Below are positions 27,871 through 38,598 of a stretch of DNA of 64,000 bases, one piece after another (position 1 is the first letter of the stretch; each line of letters begins with the position of its first letter). The notes beneath the pieces were generated by a model. That model saw nothing but the letters and a program-made list of their open reading frames with translations. It was not told where the DNA came from and searched no databases. The stretch lies in contig NC_009767.1 of assembly GCF_000017805.1 (NCBI RefSeq), positions 4,195,001-4,259,000 on the forward strand, in the 5' to 3' direction. A program made the position numbers and the translations under genes. This stretch comes from Roseiflexus castenholzii DSM 13941. Lineage in GTDB: Bacteria; Chloroflexota; Chloroflexia; Chloroflexales; Roseiflexaceae.

Positions 27871-27935
27871 CCACAGGCGAGTCTGCCTGGAGACTATGTT
27901 ATCTTCAACCCATAGCATCGTGAGGAGGCGAAACG

Positions 27936-28664
27936 ATGAGAACCGCAGCCTTTCATTTTCGCCCGGCGCTGCTGCCGGTTGCGCTCCTGCCGGCCGGGCA
28001 AAACGCGCCGCCGGCGTATGCGGGAAACTCCGCCATCAATTCATTTGCCTCAAGCGTCGCAGCCAGCAGCCTGCCCGGCGTGCGCTTCGTCCCCATGGCT
28101 GCGGCTAACAACATAGTCGCCCATGGCGCTGCCGTTGACCGCCCGTTGCTGAACGGCAACCTGAATGCCATCGTCCTGGCGACCCAGAACTGGACCCCGG
28201 GCGGCGAGGGCGGCATCTCCAACAACCATGCCATTGGCGTATGGTATGACAGCGCTCAAAATAAGCGGGTCGTCTTCAACCAGGACGTTGCTGCCATGCC
28301 GGCGGGCGCCAGATTCAACGTGATGGCGCTGAACAACCTCACTGCTCCGCCGTGGAGCAAAGCGGCTTTTGTTCATACGGCTACGTCTGGCAATACACAC
28401 GATAACCGGACTGCTCTGAATCACTCCCTTTCAAACAGCGCACCGCCAGCGTTCGTGTTCACCACGGACAACTACAACCCGGGCGTCGTAGGCGGCACAT
28501 ACAATAACCACCACACCGGCGTGTGGTACACCGGCGTCTACGACCCCGTCTTCCCGAACAGATGGGCGATCTTCAACCAGGACAACGCGACCATGCCGAC
28601 GAACACCAGATTCAACGTGCTTGTCATTGTGCGACGGGTCTGCCTTCCGAATGTTCTGAGATAA
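27936..28664 (+). CDS. Secreted protein with two DUF7452-like repeats
   Basis: 242 aa. A short, Pro-containing hydrophobic N-terminus (HFRPALLPVALLPAG) may be an export signal cut at AYAG. Two copies of a ~95-residue repeat follow: VLATQNWTPGGEGGISNNH with VVFNQDVAAMPAGARFNV, and VFTTDNYNPGVVGGTYNNHH with AIFNQDNATMPTNTRFNV. The repeats look like DUF7452 (from memory). GAGGCG before the ATG. No catalytic motif; probably an extracellular carbohydrate or surface-binding protein. Confidence 0.75.
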   Translation: MRTAAFHFRPALLPVALLPAGQNAPPAYAGNSAINSFASSVAASSLPGVRFVPMAAANNIVAHGAAVDRPLLNGNLNAIVLATQNWTPGGEGGISNNHAIGVWYDSAQNKRVVFNQDVAAMPAGARFNVMALNNLTAPPWSKAAFVHTATSGNTHDNRTALNHSLSNSAPPAFVFTTDNYNPGVVGGTYNNHHTGVWYTGVYDPVFPNRWAIFNQDNATMPTNTRFNVLVIVRRVCLPNVLR

Positions 28665-28674
28665 CAAATGCTCA

Positions 28675-28709
28675 ACGAGCCCGGGGTTCCTTGAGGAAGC
28701 CGGGCTCGT
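28675..28709 (+). terminator. Strong hairpin after the DUF7452-like gene
   Basis: ACGAGCCCGG pairs with CCGGGCTCGT around a loop that itself pairs TTCC with GGAA. No T run follows, so it may act as a bidirectional or RNA-stabilising hairpin. Confidence 0.6.
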
Positions 28710-28822
28710 ATGGCCATTCCGAACCAGGTGGCGGATGCGCCGAACCTGAGTCGGCAACCATCTAGGCGGCTTGGTTGTCTTTGCTGAACAGGCTCGGTGG
28801 TCCGTGCCCGCCACCCCGCGCT

Positions 28823-29070
28823 TCAAACCGTCACGCTCTTCGTCTCCGCCGGCTCCAGGTAGAACGTCTCCTCCGCGTCGTCGTGGGCCAACACCTCGCC
28901 GTAGCGTCCCCACTGGATGGCGATCTCGACCTGGCGTTCGGCCTCTTCCTGGGGGAACGCCAGCTCCAGCGCGGTCTGCACCACCCCGCGATTGAGTTGC
29001 TGCCGCTGCGAGGACCAGAGCAGCGACAGCCGCCAGCGGAAGAGCGGCGCCCGGCGCGCACTCAGCCGAG
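28823..29070 (-). pseudogene. C-terminal remnant of an ABC-transporter ATPase (AAA-associated domain)
   Basis: Minus-strand reading ending at the TGA at 28823-28825 gives RRAPLFRWRLSLLWSS, NRGVVQTALELAFP, EEAERQVEIAIQWGRYGEV and EETFYLEPAET. This is the C-terminal domain attached to nitrate/taurine-type ABC ATPases. A stop lies in frame upstream near 29070 and no ATPase core is present. Bordered by an insertion element at 29131. Confidence 0.65.
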
Positions 29071-29130
29071 GTCTTCGCCGAACACCACATCCAACACCCA
29101 GTGCGCGCCGTTCTCAATCCACGTTATCTC

Positions 29131-30520
29131 TGGACTTTTGCAGATTTGCGACGAGGGTCGGTAAGGCGTAAGATGAACTCGGCAAGAACAGGACACTGGG
29201 AGGGAGCGATGCCAGCAATCGTCGCCATTCCGCAAGTGGGTGAAGAACTCGTGGTGCAGTTCGGTGACCTGTTCCCCAACGCGCCTTCACGACAGCACTT
29301 CGCCGAGGACCTGACTGGTCTCCTGGCTGCCGAGCACAAGACCGTCAGCGGGATCGCCCGTGAGTTCGCTGATGGACCGGACCAGTCGTGCCTCAATCGC
29401 TGGTTGACGGAAGCGCCGTGAGAGCCGGACCGTATCAATGCCCATCGGCTCGAGTGGTTGCAGCAGGATTGCTCGCGCTTCGCCCCTGGGTGTCTGGTGC
29501 GGTATCAATGCCCATCGGCTCGAGTGGTTGCAGCAGGACCCCCAAACTCGCTATCGCCAGGACGGCGTGATTGCCATTGACAACCCGCTCATCGACCACG
29601 ATGGCACACTGATCGAGGACGCCAGCTGGTTCTGGGACCACGCCGACAAGCGTCACCTCATTGCGCACGATTATCGGTTCGCCAACGACGTCAATCCCTC
29701 CGGCAAGCACTATCCGCTCGACTTCCGGCGCTTCCGCAAGAACGAGCAGTGTGATGCCGACCGACCCTTCAAGGACCAGACCGAACGCACCAAAGAGCTG
29801 ATTGACTGGGTGGCGGCGGAGGACATCCCCGGTGACTTCACGTTCGACAGATCCGTCACCAATGCTCCGATGATGAACCCCATCCACGCTAAGCAGCGTC
29901 GTTCCATCGGTGATGTGAACGCCAACCGGGTCATGGTGGTCAACGGCGTGGAAACGAAGGTCAGCGCGTGGGTCAAGACGCTCACGCCGCTTGTCCGCAC
30001 GACGTTTCCGGCGGCCGGCCACACCCAATGGTATTTCACCACATCAGTTCGCTTGCCACGGGTCAACCATCCTGTGCGGGTGCTTGTGCTGTGGTCAAGC
30101 GAGAAGGCCGACGAGCCGCGCACGATCCTTGTCACCAATCGCACGCACTGGGAAGCGCATCGCATCCTGAAGGTCTCCAAGCGGCGCTGGAGCGGGACGG
30201 AGACCTTTCACCGGGACGGGAAGCAGCATTTGGGTATGGGCGACTGTCAGCTCAGGGATGGGATGGGCCAGACCCGGCACATGGATCTTGTCACCCTGGC
30301 GTCCACCGCTCTGATGCGCCAAATGAAGCACGACCGCGCCCTCGATTGGGCGCACACACGCCTGATGACCATCGGCGAGTCCTGTTGCACCATCGCGCGC
30401 GAAACCTTGGGCAAGACGCTTGTCTGGGCGATTGAACAGGCTCAGCACGGCATGAGTCGGTCCGACATCAAGCGTCAGTTCGCCTTGCCCTGACTTCTCG
30501 TCCCTTTCTGCAAAAGTCCA
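29131..30520 (+). mobile_element. IS701-like insertion sequence (inactive)
   Basis: About 1.39 kb bounded by inverted repeats: TGGACTTTTGCAGA at 29131-29144 and its complement ending at 30520 (14 matching bases). The transposase inside is broken. I see no clear target-site duplication. It sits between two unrelated gene remnants. Confidence 0.82.
29209..30493 (+). pseudogene. IS701-family transposase, broken by a stop and a 70-bp duplication
   Basis: N-terminal part from ATG 29209 (VVQFGDLFPNAPSRQHFAED, LLAAEHKTVSGIAREF) runs to a TGA at 29419-29421 where the family has Trp, so probably TGG to TGA. The frame resumes as EPDRINAHRLEWLQQD, then a 37-bp stretch (29432-29468) recurs at 29502-29538, shifting frame by 70 bp. 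From there the C-terminal two thirds is intact (DGVIAIDNPLIDHDG, TNRTHWEAHRILKVSKRRW) to 30493. Not functional as it stands. Confidence 0.85.
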
Positions 30521-30523
30521 GTG

Positions 30524-30799
30524 CTAACACCGGTTGTCTCGCGGCAGCATAATTAATTTCACGCCCTCATAACGCAATTGCGCCGCAAGTGACGCACTGA
30601 CATTACCTTTATTACCAAGAGCGGACTCGCGCTCATCCACGTTGGCGGACGTCAGTTCGAGGATGACCCCACCCAAGGTGACGACTGAGCTCAAGCGATA
30701 ACCCAAACGGGTCTCATCCCTGGAGGCAGAGGAGCCAAACATGTCCCTGTGGGCATCCTGATCACGGATGTGCTGCGGCACGAGATGGAACTTCATCAC
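30524..30799 (-). pseudogene. Fragment of another transposase
   Basis: 91 codons with LGYRLSSVVTLGGVILEL, TSANVDERESAL, and LRYEGVKLIMLPRDN, the look of the IS982/IS5-type transposase core (strand - ANVDER - helix - PRR..). It ends beside the IS701-like right end. No catalytic set complete; treated as a relic. Confidence 0.5.
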
Positions 30800-31273
30800 G
30801 AGAAGTGCAAGTCATCGTGACACCCCATATGCATCCTGGACTCCACCCAGTACAGCAAGCATAATCCGCCAAATCCAAATGCGATCGCTCGGAAATAAGA
30901 AGGAAAAAGAGTTTCAATTCGAACAAAAGATGTGTTTCTCAGTCCCAAACGCGACATTTACTCACAATGGCCACCTTCATCTACAAGATGTGGGTTTGGG
31001 TTCCGAGTCTTGGCAGAGGGGGGCAATTTGCTGTCAGAGATTACCGAACAATGACAAACTTCTAGGTAGCGAAATCCTCGAAGTCGGCTACCATATCATT
31101 TCATTAGGTGCCTCTCAGTGCGTTTAGACAGTTCTTGACTTCTGCTGTAACACACCAAGAGGCACTACGTCAATTTGCTTAAGTGGACATCATAACACTA
31201 CTATTGCACCAGAGTGGTGTCTGGCAGCGCATCACTCTCTCTCATTCCCATTGTCGCCATCGCCATTATCTGG
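30800..31273. other. AT-richer non-coding stretch
   Basis: 474 bases inside the accessory island with lower GC than the chromosome. Short open frames only; no family recognised. Confidence 0.45.
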
Positions 31274-31663
31274 CTAACGGTCTTCAGGCAAGTGTACAAG
31301 GACGATCGACGCTGCTCGGGGATCTTTCTTGGCAGCATCTATCAACTTCCCACGGTCGGAGTTGCTAAGTGATGCCCAACGGTCGGGGAATGTACAGCAT
31401 ATAACCATAGCCGCCGCTAGAGGGTCCCGTGCAGCAGCGTCAATCAAATTCTGCTGCTCAGCGGCTCCCAATCGCTGCCATGTGTAGTCAGGTGCAAGAC
31501 AGATAACCGATGCAGCCGGCCATTGCGTTGATGTAAGCATGGATTGCACTGCTTCAAGCACTATACGCTCACGATCCTCATACGACGACGTATTAGCATT
31601 TGACATCATGCAGAGACGAATAGCGATTTGGGCGGTAGCCTGAAGATCGGGGCCGTTGCTCAC
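31274..31663 (-). CDS. Orphan protein of unknown function
   Basis: 129 aa from a GTG start at 31663, preceded by AAAGGAGC at good spacing, which supports a real gene. Its C-terminal half carries two similar segments: RLGAAEQQNLIDAAARDPLAAAM and SLSNSDRGKLIDAAKKDPRAASI, each with L-I-D-A-A-x-x-D-P-x-A-A. No membrane segment or catalytic motif seen. Base composition is lower in GC than neighbours, suggesting transfer. 31664-31917 upstream is AT-rich with no gene. Confidence 0.55.
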   Translation of the reverse strand: MSNGPDLQATAQIAIRLCMMSNANTSSYEDRERIVLEAVQSMLTSTQWPAASVICLAPDYTWQRLGAAEQQNLIDAAARDPLAAAMVICCTFPDRWASLSNSDRGKLIDAAKKDPRAASIVLVHLPEDR

Positions 31664-31917
31664 AACTGCTCCTTTCTAAATCGTTGTCTTCGTTACAGAT
31701 AGTAGGCTTGGCATCCGCAGTGCTAGTGCTGTATTAGGTTAATTTGCGTTTGCTTTTCCTACTATGTTGATAGTATAAACAAAATTACAACGTATGTCAA
31801 GCATGATGTCTTGCTAAACCAGCAAGAAACTTGCCTACCGCTAAAGCGTGGCTGCTTAGCAGTGCATCCGCCAAGTCGGTATGCAAAGATTAGAGAGACT
31901 CTCTCTGGAATGCGTCC

Positions 31918-32245
31918 CATACTTCCCGCCTCTCGCCTCGTGCCCCTCGCCTCTCCCCTCCCGCCCCTCGCCTCTCCCCTCGTGCCCCTCGCCTCGCGCC
32001 TCTCCCCTCGCGCCCCTCGCCTCTCGCCCCTCTCCACAAATGCGAGATAAATCTCGCGCTACGCCCTTGTCGGGCGCCTCGTGCCTCGCGCCCCGAACCT
32101 CTCGCCCCTCGCCCCTCTCCACAAATGCGAGATAAATCTCGCGCTACGCTCTTGTCGGGCGCCTCTCGCCCCTTGCCTCGGCCCTCTCCACAAATGCGAG
32201 ATAAATCTCGCGCTACGCTCTTGTCGGGCCTCGCGCGCCTCTCGC
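31918..32245. repeat. Purine-rich repeat array with hairpin cores (array 3, inverted; purine strand = minus)
   Basis: About 330 bp of the same family as arrays 1 and 2 but reversed: CCCCTCGCCTCTCGCC-type units and three cores reading CCACAAATGCGAGATAAATC and on to CTCGCGCTACG. It lies between the orphan gene and nrdR and ends just before the nrdR promoter. Confidence 0.92.
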
Positions 32246-32253
32246 CTTTTCTA

Positions 32254-32262
32254 TGCTATAAT
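32254..32262 (+). promoter_or_regulatory. Extended -10 promoter of nrdR
   Basis: TGCTATAAT (TGn plus TATAAT) nine bases after the repeat array; no good -35, as usual for extended -10. Leader about 35-40 nt to the ATG at 32305. Confidence 0.6.
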
Positions 32263-32304
32263 GCCTCGTCGAAGGAAACGAGCGCAACACAAGGGACGAG
32301 ATCG

Positions 32305-32763
32305 ATGCGGTGTCCCTACTGCCAGCATCCCGACAGCGACGTTATCGATACGCGCAAACTCCACAACGGCGAAACAATCCGCCGGCGACGCAAGTGTGAA
32401 GCGTGCGGACGGCGTTTCACCACCTACGAGCGCGTCGAGACCGTCAGCATCACCGTCGTTAAGAAAAATGGCGAACGGGAGCCTTATGAACGAGAGAAAC
32501 TGATGCGTGGCGTTCGCACCGCATGCTATCGCCGTCCTGTTCCGGCGCAGGCGCTTGAGTCCCTGGCGAATGATATCGAAGCAGAATTGATGGCGCTCGA
32601 CGAGCCGGAAGTTCCATCGTCGCTCATCGGCGATATGGTCATGCGACGCCTCCGCACCATCGATGATGTCGCCTACATTCGCTTCGCCTCGGTGTATCGG
32701 TCATTTGCCGACATTGGCAAACTACGCGAGGCGGTTGACGAACTGCTGGAGCAGGGGCGCTGA
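32305..32763 (+). CDS. nrdR: Transcriptional repressor NrdR
   Basis: 152 aa. Represses ribonucleotide reductase genes in response to (d)ATP. Zinc ribbon C3, C6, C31, C34 (MRCPYC and CEACGRRF), then the ATP-cone domain ([20 protein letters not shown] to the end). The open frame extends far upstream through the repeat array, but the zinc ribbon fixes the start. First gene of a run with the Mrr-like gene (15 bp gap) and fabG. Confidence 0.95.
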   Translation: MRCPYCQHPDSDVIDTRKLHNGETIRRRRKCEACGRRFTTYERVETVSITVVKKNGEREPYEREKLMRGVRTACYRRPVPAQALESLANDIEAELMALDEPEVPSSLIGDMVMRRLRTIDDVAYIRFASVYRSFADIGKLREAVDELLEQGR

Positions 32764-32778
32764 AAGAGACAACGATAG

Positions 32779-34444
<1,666 letters not shown>

Positions 34445-34448
34445 CACC

Positions 34449-34477
34449 TTGACGCTGAACGTGAAAAACAGTAGAAT
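34449..34477 (+). promoter_or_regulatory. Sigma70-type promoter for the Asp23/nusB operon
   Basis: TTGACG, exactly 17 bases, TAGAAT. Starts four bases after the fabG stop; leader about 33 nt to the GTG at 34517. Confidence 0.75.
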
Positions 34478-34516
34478 ACCGCGTCGAAGCGCGAGCGTCT
34501 GGAGGGGTCACACATT

Positions 34517-34867
34517 GTGTCGCAATCGTTGGGGCATGTAACGGTCGCTGCACCCGTCCTGCTGGCACTGGTGCGCGCTGCTCTCCGCGAAACGCCTGGC
34601 GTTGTTCGCCTGGCTCATGCTCCATCTGTTCAGGGCGAAACGCCGGTATTCGCCGGTCCTGGGGCAGCAATTGCAATCGGCGCAACCGGCGTGCATGTCA
34701 CCTGCGCTATCGTTGTAGCACGGGGGGCGCGCCTGGCACAGGTTGCGGCAACGGCGCAGGCAGCGGTCGCAACAGCATTGCGTGAACTTGCCGGTGTGGA
34801 CGTTGCCGCCGTCGATGTCTCGATTGCAGATGTGGCTGCGATAGAAAAGACGCGCGACCATGGCTAG
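34517..34867 (+). CDS. Asp23/Gls24-like small protein
   Basis: 116 aa from a GTG start with GGAGGGG 9 bases upstream. Pattern [30 protein letters not shown], and the regular [23 protein letters not shown] resembles Asp23/Gls24 (DUF322) proteins, which in many bacteria sit next to nusB as here. Function in this phylum unknown. Overlaps nusB by 8 bp. Confidence 0.72.
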   Translation: MSQSLGHVTVAAPVLLALVRAALRETPGVVRLAHAPSVQGETPVFAGPGAAIAIGATGVHVTCAIVVARGARLAQVAATAQAAVATALRELAGVDVAAVDVSIADVAAIEKTRDHG

Positions 34868-35288
34868 TCTGCGGCACCGAGTGCGCGCAATTGCGCTCCA
34901 AATTCTGTTTGAACTCGATGCAACCGACCATCCGCCGGATCAGGTAGTGGGGCGGCGCCTCGAGGAAGAGCAGCTGCCGCCAGAAGGTGAGCGTTTTTTG
35001 CGACGATTGGTGTTCGGTGCATGGGAACATGCGGCGCACCTCGACCGGATTATCGAGGAGGCTGCGCCGAACTGGCCCGTCAGCCAGATGCCGGGAGTGG
35101 ATAAGGCTATTCTGCGGATCGCCCTCTTCGAGGCTCTGATCGACAAAGAGGAAAAGACACCGCTGAAGGCGATCATCAACGAGGCGGTCGAACTTGCCAA
35201 GCAGTATGGCAGCGATAATTCGAGCCGCTTTGTCAACGGCGTTCTCGGCACAGTCGTCAGTCGCTACCGCGAGCGGAGCAAAGGGTAG
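34860..35288 (+). CDS. nusB: Transcription antitermination factor NusB
   Basis: 142 aa all-helical RNA-binding protein that with NusE binds boxA in rRNA leaders. [16 protein letters not shown] at the start, [17 protein letters not shown] and [22 protein letters not shown] are classic. ATG at 34860 overlaps the preceding gene. Confidence 0.95.
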   Translation: MASLRHRVRAIALQILFELDATDHPPDQVVGRRLEEEQLPPEGERFLRRLVFGAWEHAAHLDRIIEEAAPNWPVSQMPGVDKAILRIALFEALIDKEEKTPLKAIINEAVELAKQYGSDNSSRFVNGVLGTVVSRYRERSKG

Positions 35289-35339
35289 CGTGCGTTCATC
35301 AAGCGTTCGTTCATCAAGGCTGTTGAAAGGAGTATGTGC

Positions 35340-35588
35340 ATGCCCTCGCCCGAAATGGAGGCTCGGCTCAAACAGATTGTTGCAGAGCAACTCGGAGTCG
35401 ACGAAAGTAAAATCGTGCCAACTGCACGGTTCACCGAAGATCTCAATGCCGACTCGCTCGATCTGGTCGAGATGATCATGGAACTCGAGGAGGCGTTTGG
35501 CGTCGAGATTCCCGATGAGGATGCCGAGAAAATCATTACGGTGCAGGACGCGCTGAACTATATCGAACAAAAGTTACAGGCGGCCTGA
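35340..35588 (+). CDS. acpP: Acyl carrier protein
   Basis: 82 aa. Phosphopantetheine attachment at Ser39 (NADSLDLVE). GAAAGGAGT ends at 35332; the ATG at 35334 is too close, so the in-frame ATG at 35340 is the likely start ([14 protein letters not shown]). Carries acyl chains for fatty acid synthesis, in keeping with fabG upstream. Confidence 0.94.
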   Translation: MPSPEMEARLKQIVAEQLGVDESKIVPTARFTEDLNADSLDLVEMIMELEEAFGVEIPDEDAEKIITVQDALNYIEQKLQAA

Positions 35589-35718
35589 AACATGATGGTT
35601 GTGCGTCGCGCCACAGCGGGCCGCCCTTCGTCCAGTCCTGAGGTCTGGTCTGGCAGTTGGGGGTCTGCTGTGGCGCGCTTGTGTGTTTGAGACGGCGCTA
35701 GAGGCGGGAAATCAGGCA

Positions 35719-36717
35719 ATGGAACTGTTAGGAGTCGGTCCAGGCGAAATCCTGCTGATCCTGGTGATTATGCTGCTGGTCTTCGGTCCTGAGCGTCTGC
35801 CCGAATTTGCACGCCAGGCGGGGCGCTTCGTTGTGCGGGTGCGCGACTGGATTCAGCGTTCGCCCGATGCTGCGATGGTGTTGCGCGCGCGTGCGGAACT
35901 CGAAAGCGAACTTCAGGCGATTCGCGCCGAACTGACGCGCGAGGTCGAGAGTGTCCGCCAGGACTTGCAAAGTGTGCGATCCGACCTGGCGGACGCCGGG
36001 AAGTTGATCGAGCAGTCGGCGCAGGAGGCTGCCAGCGCCTCGACGATTGATCTGCCTGATGGGACGGGCAAAGAAATACCGTCGCTGAATCCGCCAACAC
36101 CTGCAACGCCCGGTCAATCGCCCGCAACAGTGTCGCCGGGCGCCGACAATGCCGCCGTGCCTGTGGTTCCGCATGCAGACAGTATGGCCGCCCCGGTGGT
36201 TCAGCATGCGGATGGCATGGCGACACCGGTTGTTCCGGCAGGAGATGGCGCCGCGATGCCAGAGTTTGAGGTCGATCCGGGTCCAATCGGCGCGCGCCGC
36301 GCGCGGATTGCTGAGGTCTCAGCAGCACAGACGCCTGCTGAACCTTCCCGCACACCAGTCATTGCCGGCGGCGAAACGGTCGCGCGCGGCGCGCGCAGTG
36401 AGCCGGTCCCATCACGAACTCGCGTCGTTGCTGAGGACTCGCCGTTTGCGGCTGATATGGCGCGCATTGATGATCTGAGCCGCCAGGTCTCGATGATTGC
36501 CGAAGAACTTGCCCGCCTGCGCGTAACCCTGTTGCAACGCATGGCGGAAGAAAAACGACGCCGGGATCACGTCGATGCCATAGCCAATGAAACGCTGGCG
36601 CCCCTCAATGGGACTGATAGCGCCGCATCGCTGTCCAATGGTGCGGCATCGGATAGCGACCTTGCGCCCGCCGACGATGCGCAGGCAGACTTGCGCCGTG
36701 TCGAGTCGTCATCCTGA
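35719..36717 (+). CDS. tatB: Twin-arginine translocase subunit TatA/TatB-type, long
   Basis: 332 aa. N-terminal membrane helix and hinge typical of TatA/B: GPGEILLILVIMLLVFGPERLPE followed by an amphipathic helix. A coiled-coil-like stretch follows (ESELQAIRAELTREVES), then a long Pro/Ala-rich linker and a C-terminal helix (RIDDLSRQVSMIAEELARLR). Much longer than usual TatB (about 150-190 aa). The ATG at 35719 (MELLGVGPGE) is the family start. Directly upstream of tatC. Confidence 0.88.
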   Translation: MELLGVGPGEILLILVIMLLVFGPERLPEFARQAGRFVVRVRDWIQRSPDAAMVLRARAELESELQAIRAELTREVESVRQDLQSVRSDLADAGKLIEQSAQEAASASTIDLPDGTGKEIPSLNPPTPATPGQSPATVSPGADNAAVPVVPHADSMAAPVVQHADGMATPVVPAGDGAAMPEFEVDPGPIGARRARIAEVSAAQTPAEPSRTPVIAGGETVARGARSEPVPSRTRVVAEDSPFAADMARIDDLSRQVSMIAEELARLRVTLLQRMAEEKRRRDHVDAIANETLAPLNGTDSAASLSNGAASDSDLAPADDAQADLRRVESSS

Positions 36718-36729
36718 GAGTGGCAACCG

Positions 36730-37665
36730 ATGGAATTTACATCGACACAACTGATCGTTGTCGTCAGCGTTCTCACCGCCCTCATCTTGCTGCCGCTGGT
36801 CGTGATTCTGTTGGTGCGCCTCTTCATCAAAGACGAAGCCCCCACCGACGGTGAAGAGGTTGTGTCGAATCTGACCGAGTTCAACAGCATTGGCGATGTC
36901 TGGCGCGCATTCGTGCCTCACCTGGTCGAACTGCGTGATCGAATGGTCAAGGCGCTGATCGCCGTCGCCATCGGTACGATGATTGGGTTCTGGATTGTTA
37001 ATAGTCCGATCCTGCTCGGCGATCCCTTGCCCGTTTTTCTGGTGCGCCATCTCGCGCCTCCCGGAACGCAGTTGCAGGGTATCGATACCGGCGAGGTGTT
37101 CTTCGCCTATATGCGCATGGCGCTGGTGGTCGGCATCACACTGGCGATGCCGTTCGTGTTGTATCAGATTGTGGCATTTTTTCTGCCAGGGTTGCTGCCG
37201 AACGAAAAGCGTATCTTGTTTATTGCGCTGCCGTTCGTCACCGAATTGTTCATCGCCGGCGTGGCATTCGGCTGGTTCTTTACTGTTCCGGCTGCGCTCG
37301 GCTTCCTGCTGGGGTTCGGCGTCGATGGAACGACGATTATCACCCAACCGCGCGTCGATAGTTTTATCGGGACGGTTGCGACACTGCTCCTCTGGAACGG
37401 GCTGATCTTTCAATTGCCTGCGATTGTGTACGTCCTGGCGCGGCTTGGCGTTGTGACTGCGGCGCGCCTGGCAGCGACACGTCGGTATGCGATTGTGATT
37501 ATCTTCATTATCGCTGCCTTCATTACCCCTACCGGCGACCCCTACAATCTGTTGTTGCTTGCAATCCCCATGTATCTGTTGTACGAACTGGGCATCATTC
37601 TGGCGCGTTTCGTTCCCAAACGCCATACCGACGAGGGACAGGCGACGGCGGCGTCGACGGGGTAA
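36730..37665 (+). CDS. tatC: Sec-independent protein translocase TatC
   Basis: 311 aa. The TatC core starts near residue 60 (FVPHLVELRDRMVKALIAV) and has six membrane helices with VFFAYMRMALVVGITLAMPFV and the C-terminal FITPTGDP motif. A predicted extra membrane helix precedes it (residues 8-30), not usual in TatC. Works with the upstream TatA/B protein to export folded proteins. Confidence 0.95.
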   Translation: MEFTSTQLIVVVSVLTALILLPLVVILLVRLFIKDEAPTDGEEVVSNLTEFNSIGDVWRAFVPHLVELRDRMVKALIAVAIGTMIGFWIVNSPILLGDPLPVFLVRHLAPPGTQLQGIDTGEVFFAYMRMALVVGITLAMPFVLYQIVAFFLPGLLPNEKRILFIALPFVTELFIAGVAFGWFFTVPAALGFLLGFGVDGTTIITQPRVDSFIGTVATLLLWNGLIFQLPAIVYVLARLGVVTAARLAATRRYAIVIIFIIAAFITPTGDPYNLLLLAIPMYLLYELGIILARFVPKRHTDEGQATAASTG

Positions 37666-37704
37666 GGTTCCCCTTTGCAGGTGACAGTCGCCAGAGGAGA
37701 GCGC

Positions 37705-38598
37705 ATGGCATCCGCCGAATCTCCGCAGATCGATGAGGTGGTCGCTGCGGTGCTGGCGGCGCCGAAGTATCGTATGATCGCTCCGTCGCTGGTGCGCACA
37801 CTCGCCATGCGCGAACTCGCCGCGCGCAGAAACGTTAAGGCGGCGATTAAGGCGACAAAGAACAAACTGCATCAGATTGTTGGCGCGTATGTCGAGCAGC
37901 GGATCGACGTCGCCGACTGGGTGCGGCAATTGCAGGCGCACGAGGTTCCCTCCCCTACAACCGTCTCGGAAGACGCGCTCATTCAGGCGGCGCTGGCAAA
38001 CTCGCATGGCGCTCATCTTGGGGCGTCGTTCATCCGCGCCTCGCTCGATCTGATGGCGCGCCATGCATCAACTCGTGAACGTCTGCCGATTGTGCATCGT
38101 TTTTATGCCGAAATCCTCGCCGATCTCCCCCCTATCCGGTCTGTCCTCGACGTCGGGTGCGGGCTGAACCCGCTCGCCATCCCCTGGATGCCGCTTGCGC
38201 CTGATGTCGTCTACCACGCCAGCGACATTGATCGTACCATTGTCGCGTTCATCGCGCAGTACCTGGCGCTCGCCGGCATTGCCGGCAGCGTCGAGGTGCG
38301 CGATCAGGCGGCTCATCCCGGTGGTCCGCCGGTCGATCTGGCGCTGGCGCTGAAACTATTGCCGGTGTTGGAACAGATCGAGCGCGGCGTTGCGGCGCGC
38401 GTGCTCGATGCGCTCGATGCGCCATTCGTGCTGGTGTCGTATCCCGTTCAGACGCTTGGCGGTCGTCGGAAAGGTATGGGGGCAACCTATGAGCGACAGA
38501 TGGAAGCGCTCGTCACCGAGCGGGAATGGGAGGTGCAACGATTCGTCTTTCCCGGTGAACTTGCCTTCTTGATCAGGAAAGGAAGCAGGCAATCATGA
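37705..38598 (+). CDS. Putative 16S rRNA (guanine1405-N7)-methyltransferase (Rmt/FmrO-like)
   Basis: 297 aa. The helical N-domain followed by HASTRERL (120-127), SVLDVGCGLNPLAIPWM (146-162), ASDID, ALALKLLPVLEQ (213-224) and SYPVQTLGGRRKGM (245-258) match, from memory, the family that methylates G1405 of 16S rRNA and gives resistance to 4,6-aminoglycosides. Whether this chromosomal version acts on G1405 is not known. GGAGAG before ATG 37705. It follows tatC by 39 bp. Its last 19 codons are repeated downstream. Confidence 0.75.
   Translation: MASAESPQIDEVVAAVLAAPKYRMIAPSLVRTLAMRELAARRNVKAAIKATKNKLHQIVGAYVEQRIDVADWVRQLQAHEVPSPTTVSEDALIQAALANSHGAHLGASFIRASLDLMARHASTRERLPIVHRFYAEILADLPPIRSVLDVGCGLNPLAIPWMPLAPDVVYHASDIDRTIVAFIAQYLALAGIAGSVEVRDQAAHPGGPPVDLALALKLLPVLEQIERGVAARVLDALDAPFVLVSYPVQTLGGRRKGMGATYERQMEALVTEREWEVQRFVFPGELAFLIRKGSRQS

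Noticed and set aside
28431..29117. 228-codon minus-strand frame
   Set aside because: Wrong frame over the ABC-ATPase remnant; the correct frame gives the recognisable AAA-associated domain.
32125..32304. Extended NrdR N-terminus
   Set aside because: Encoded by the repeat array; the zinc ribbon begins at the ATG at 32305 and a promoter sits at 32254-32262.
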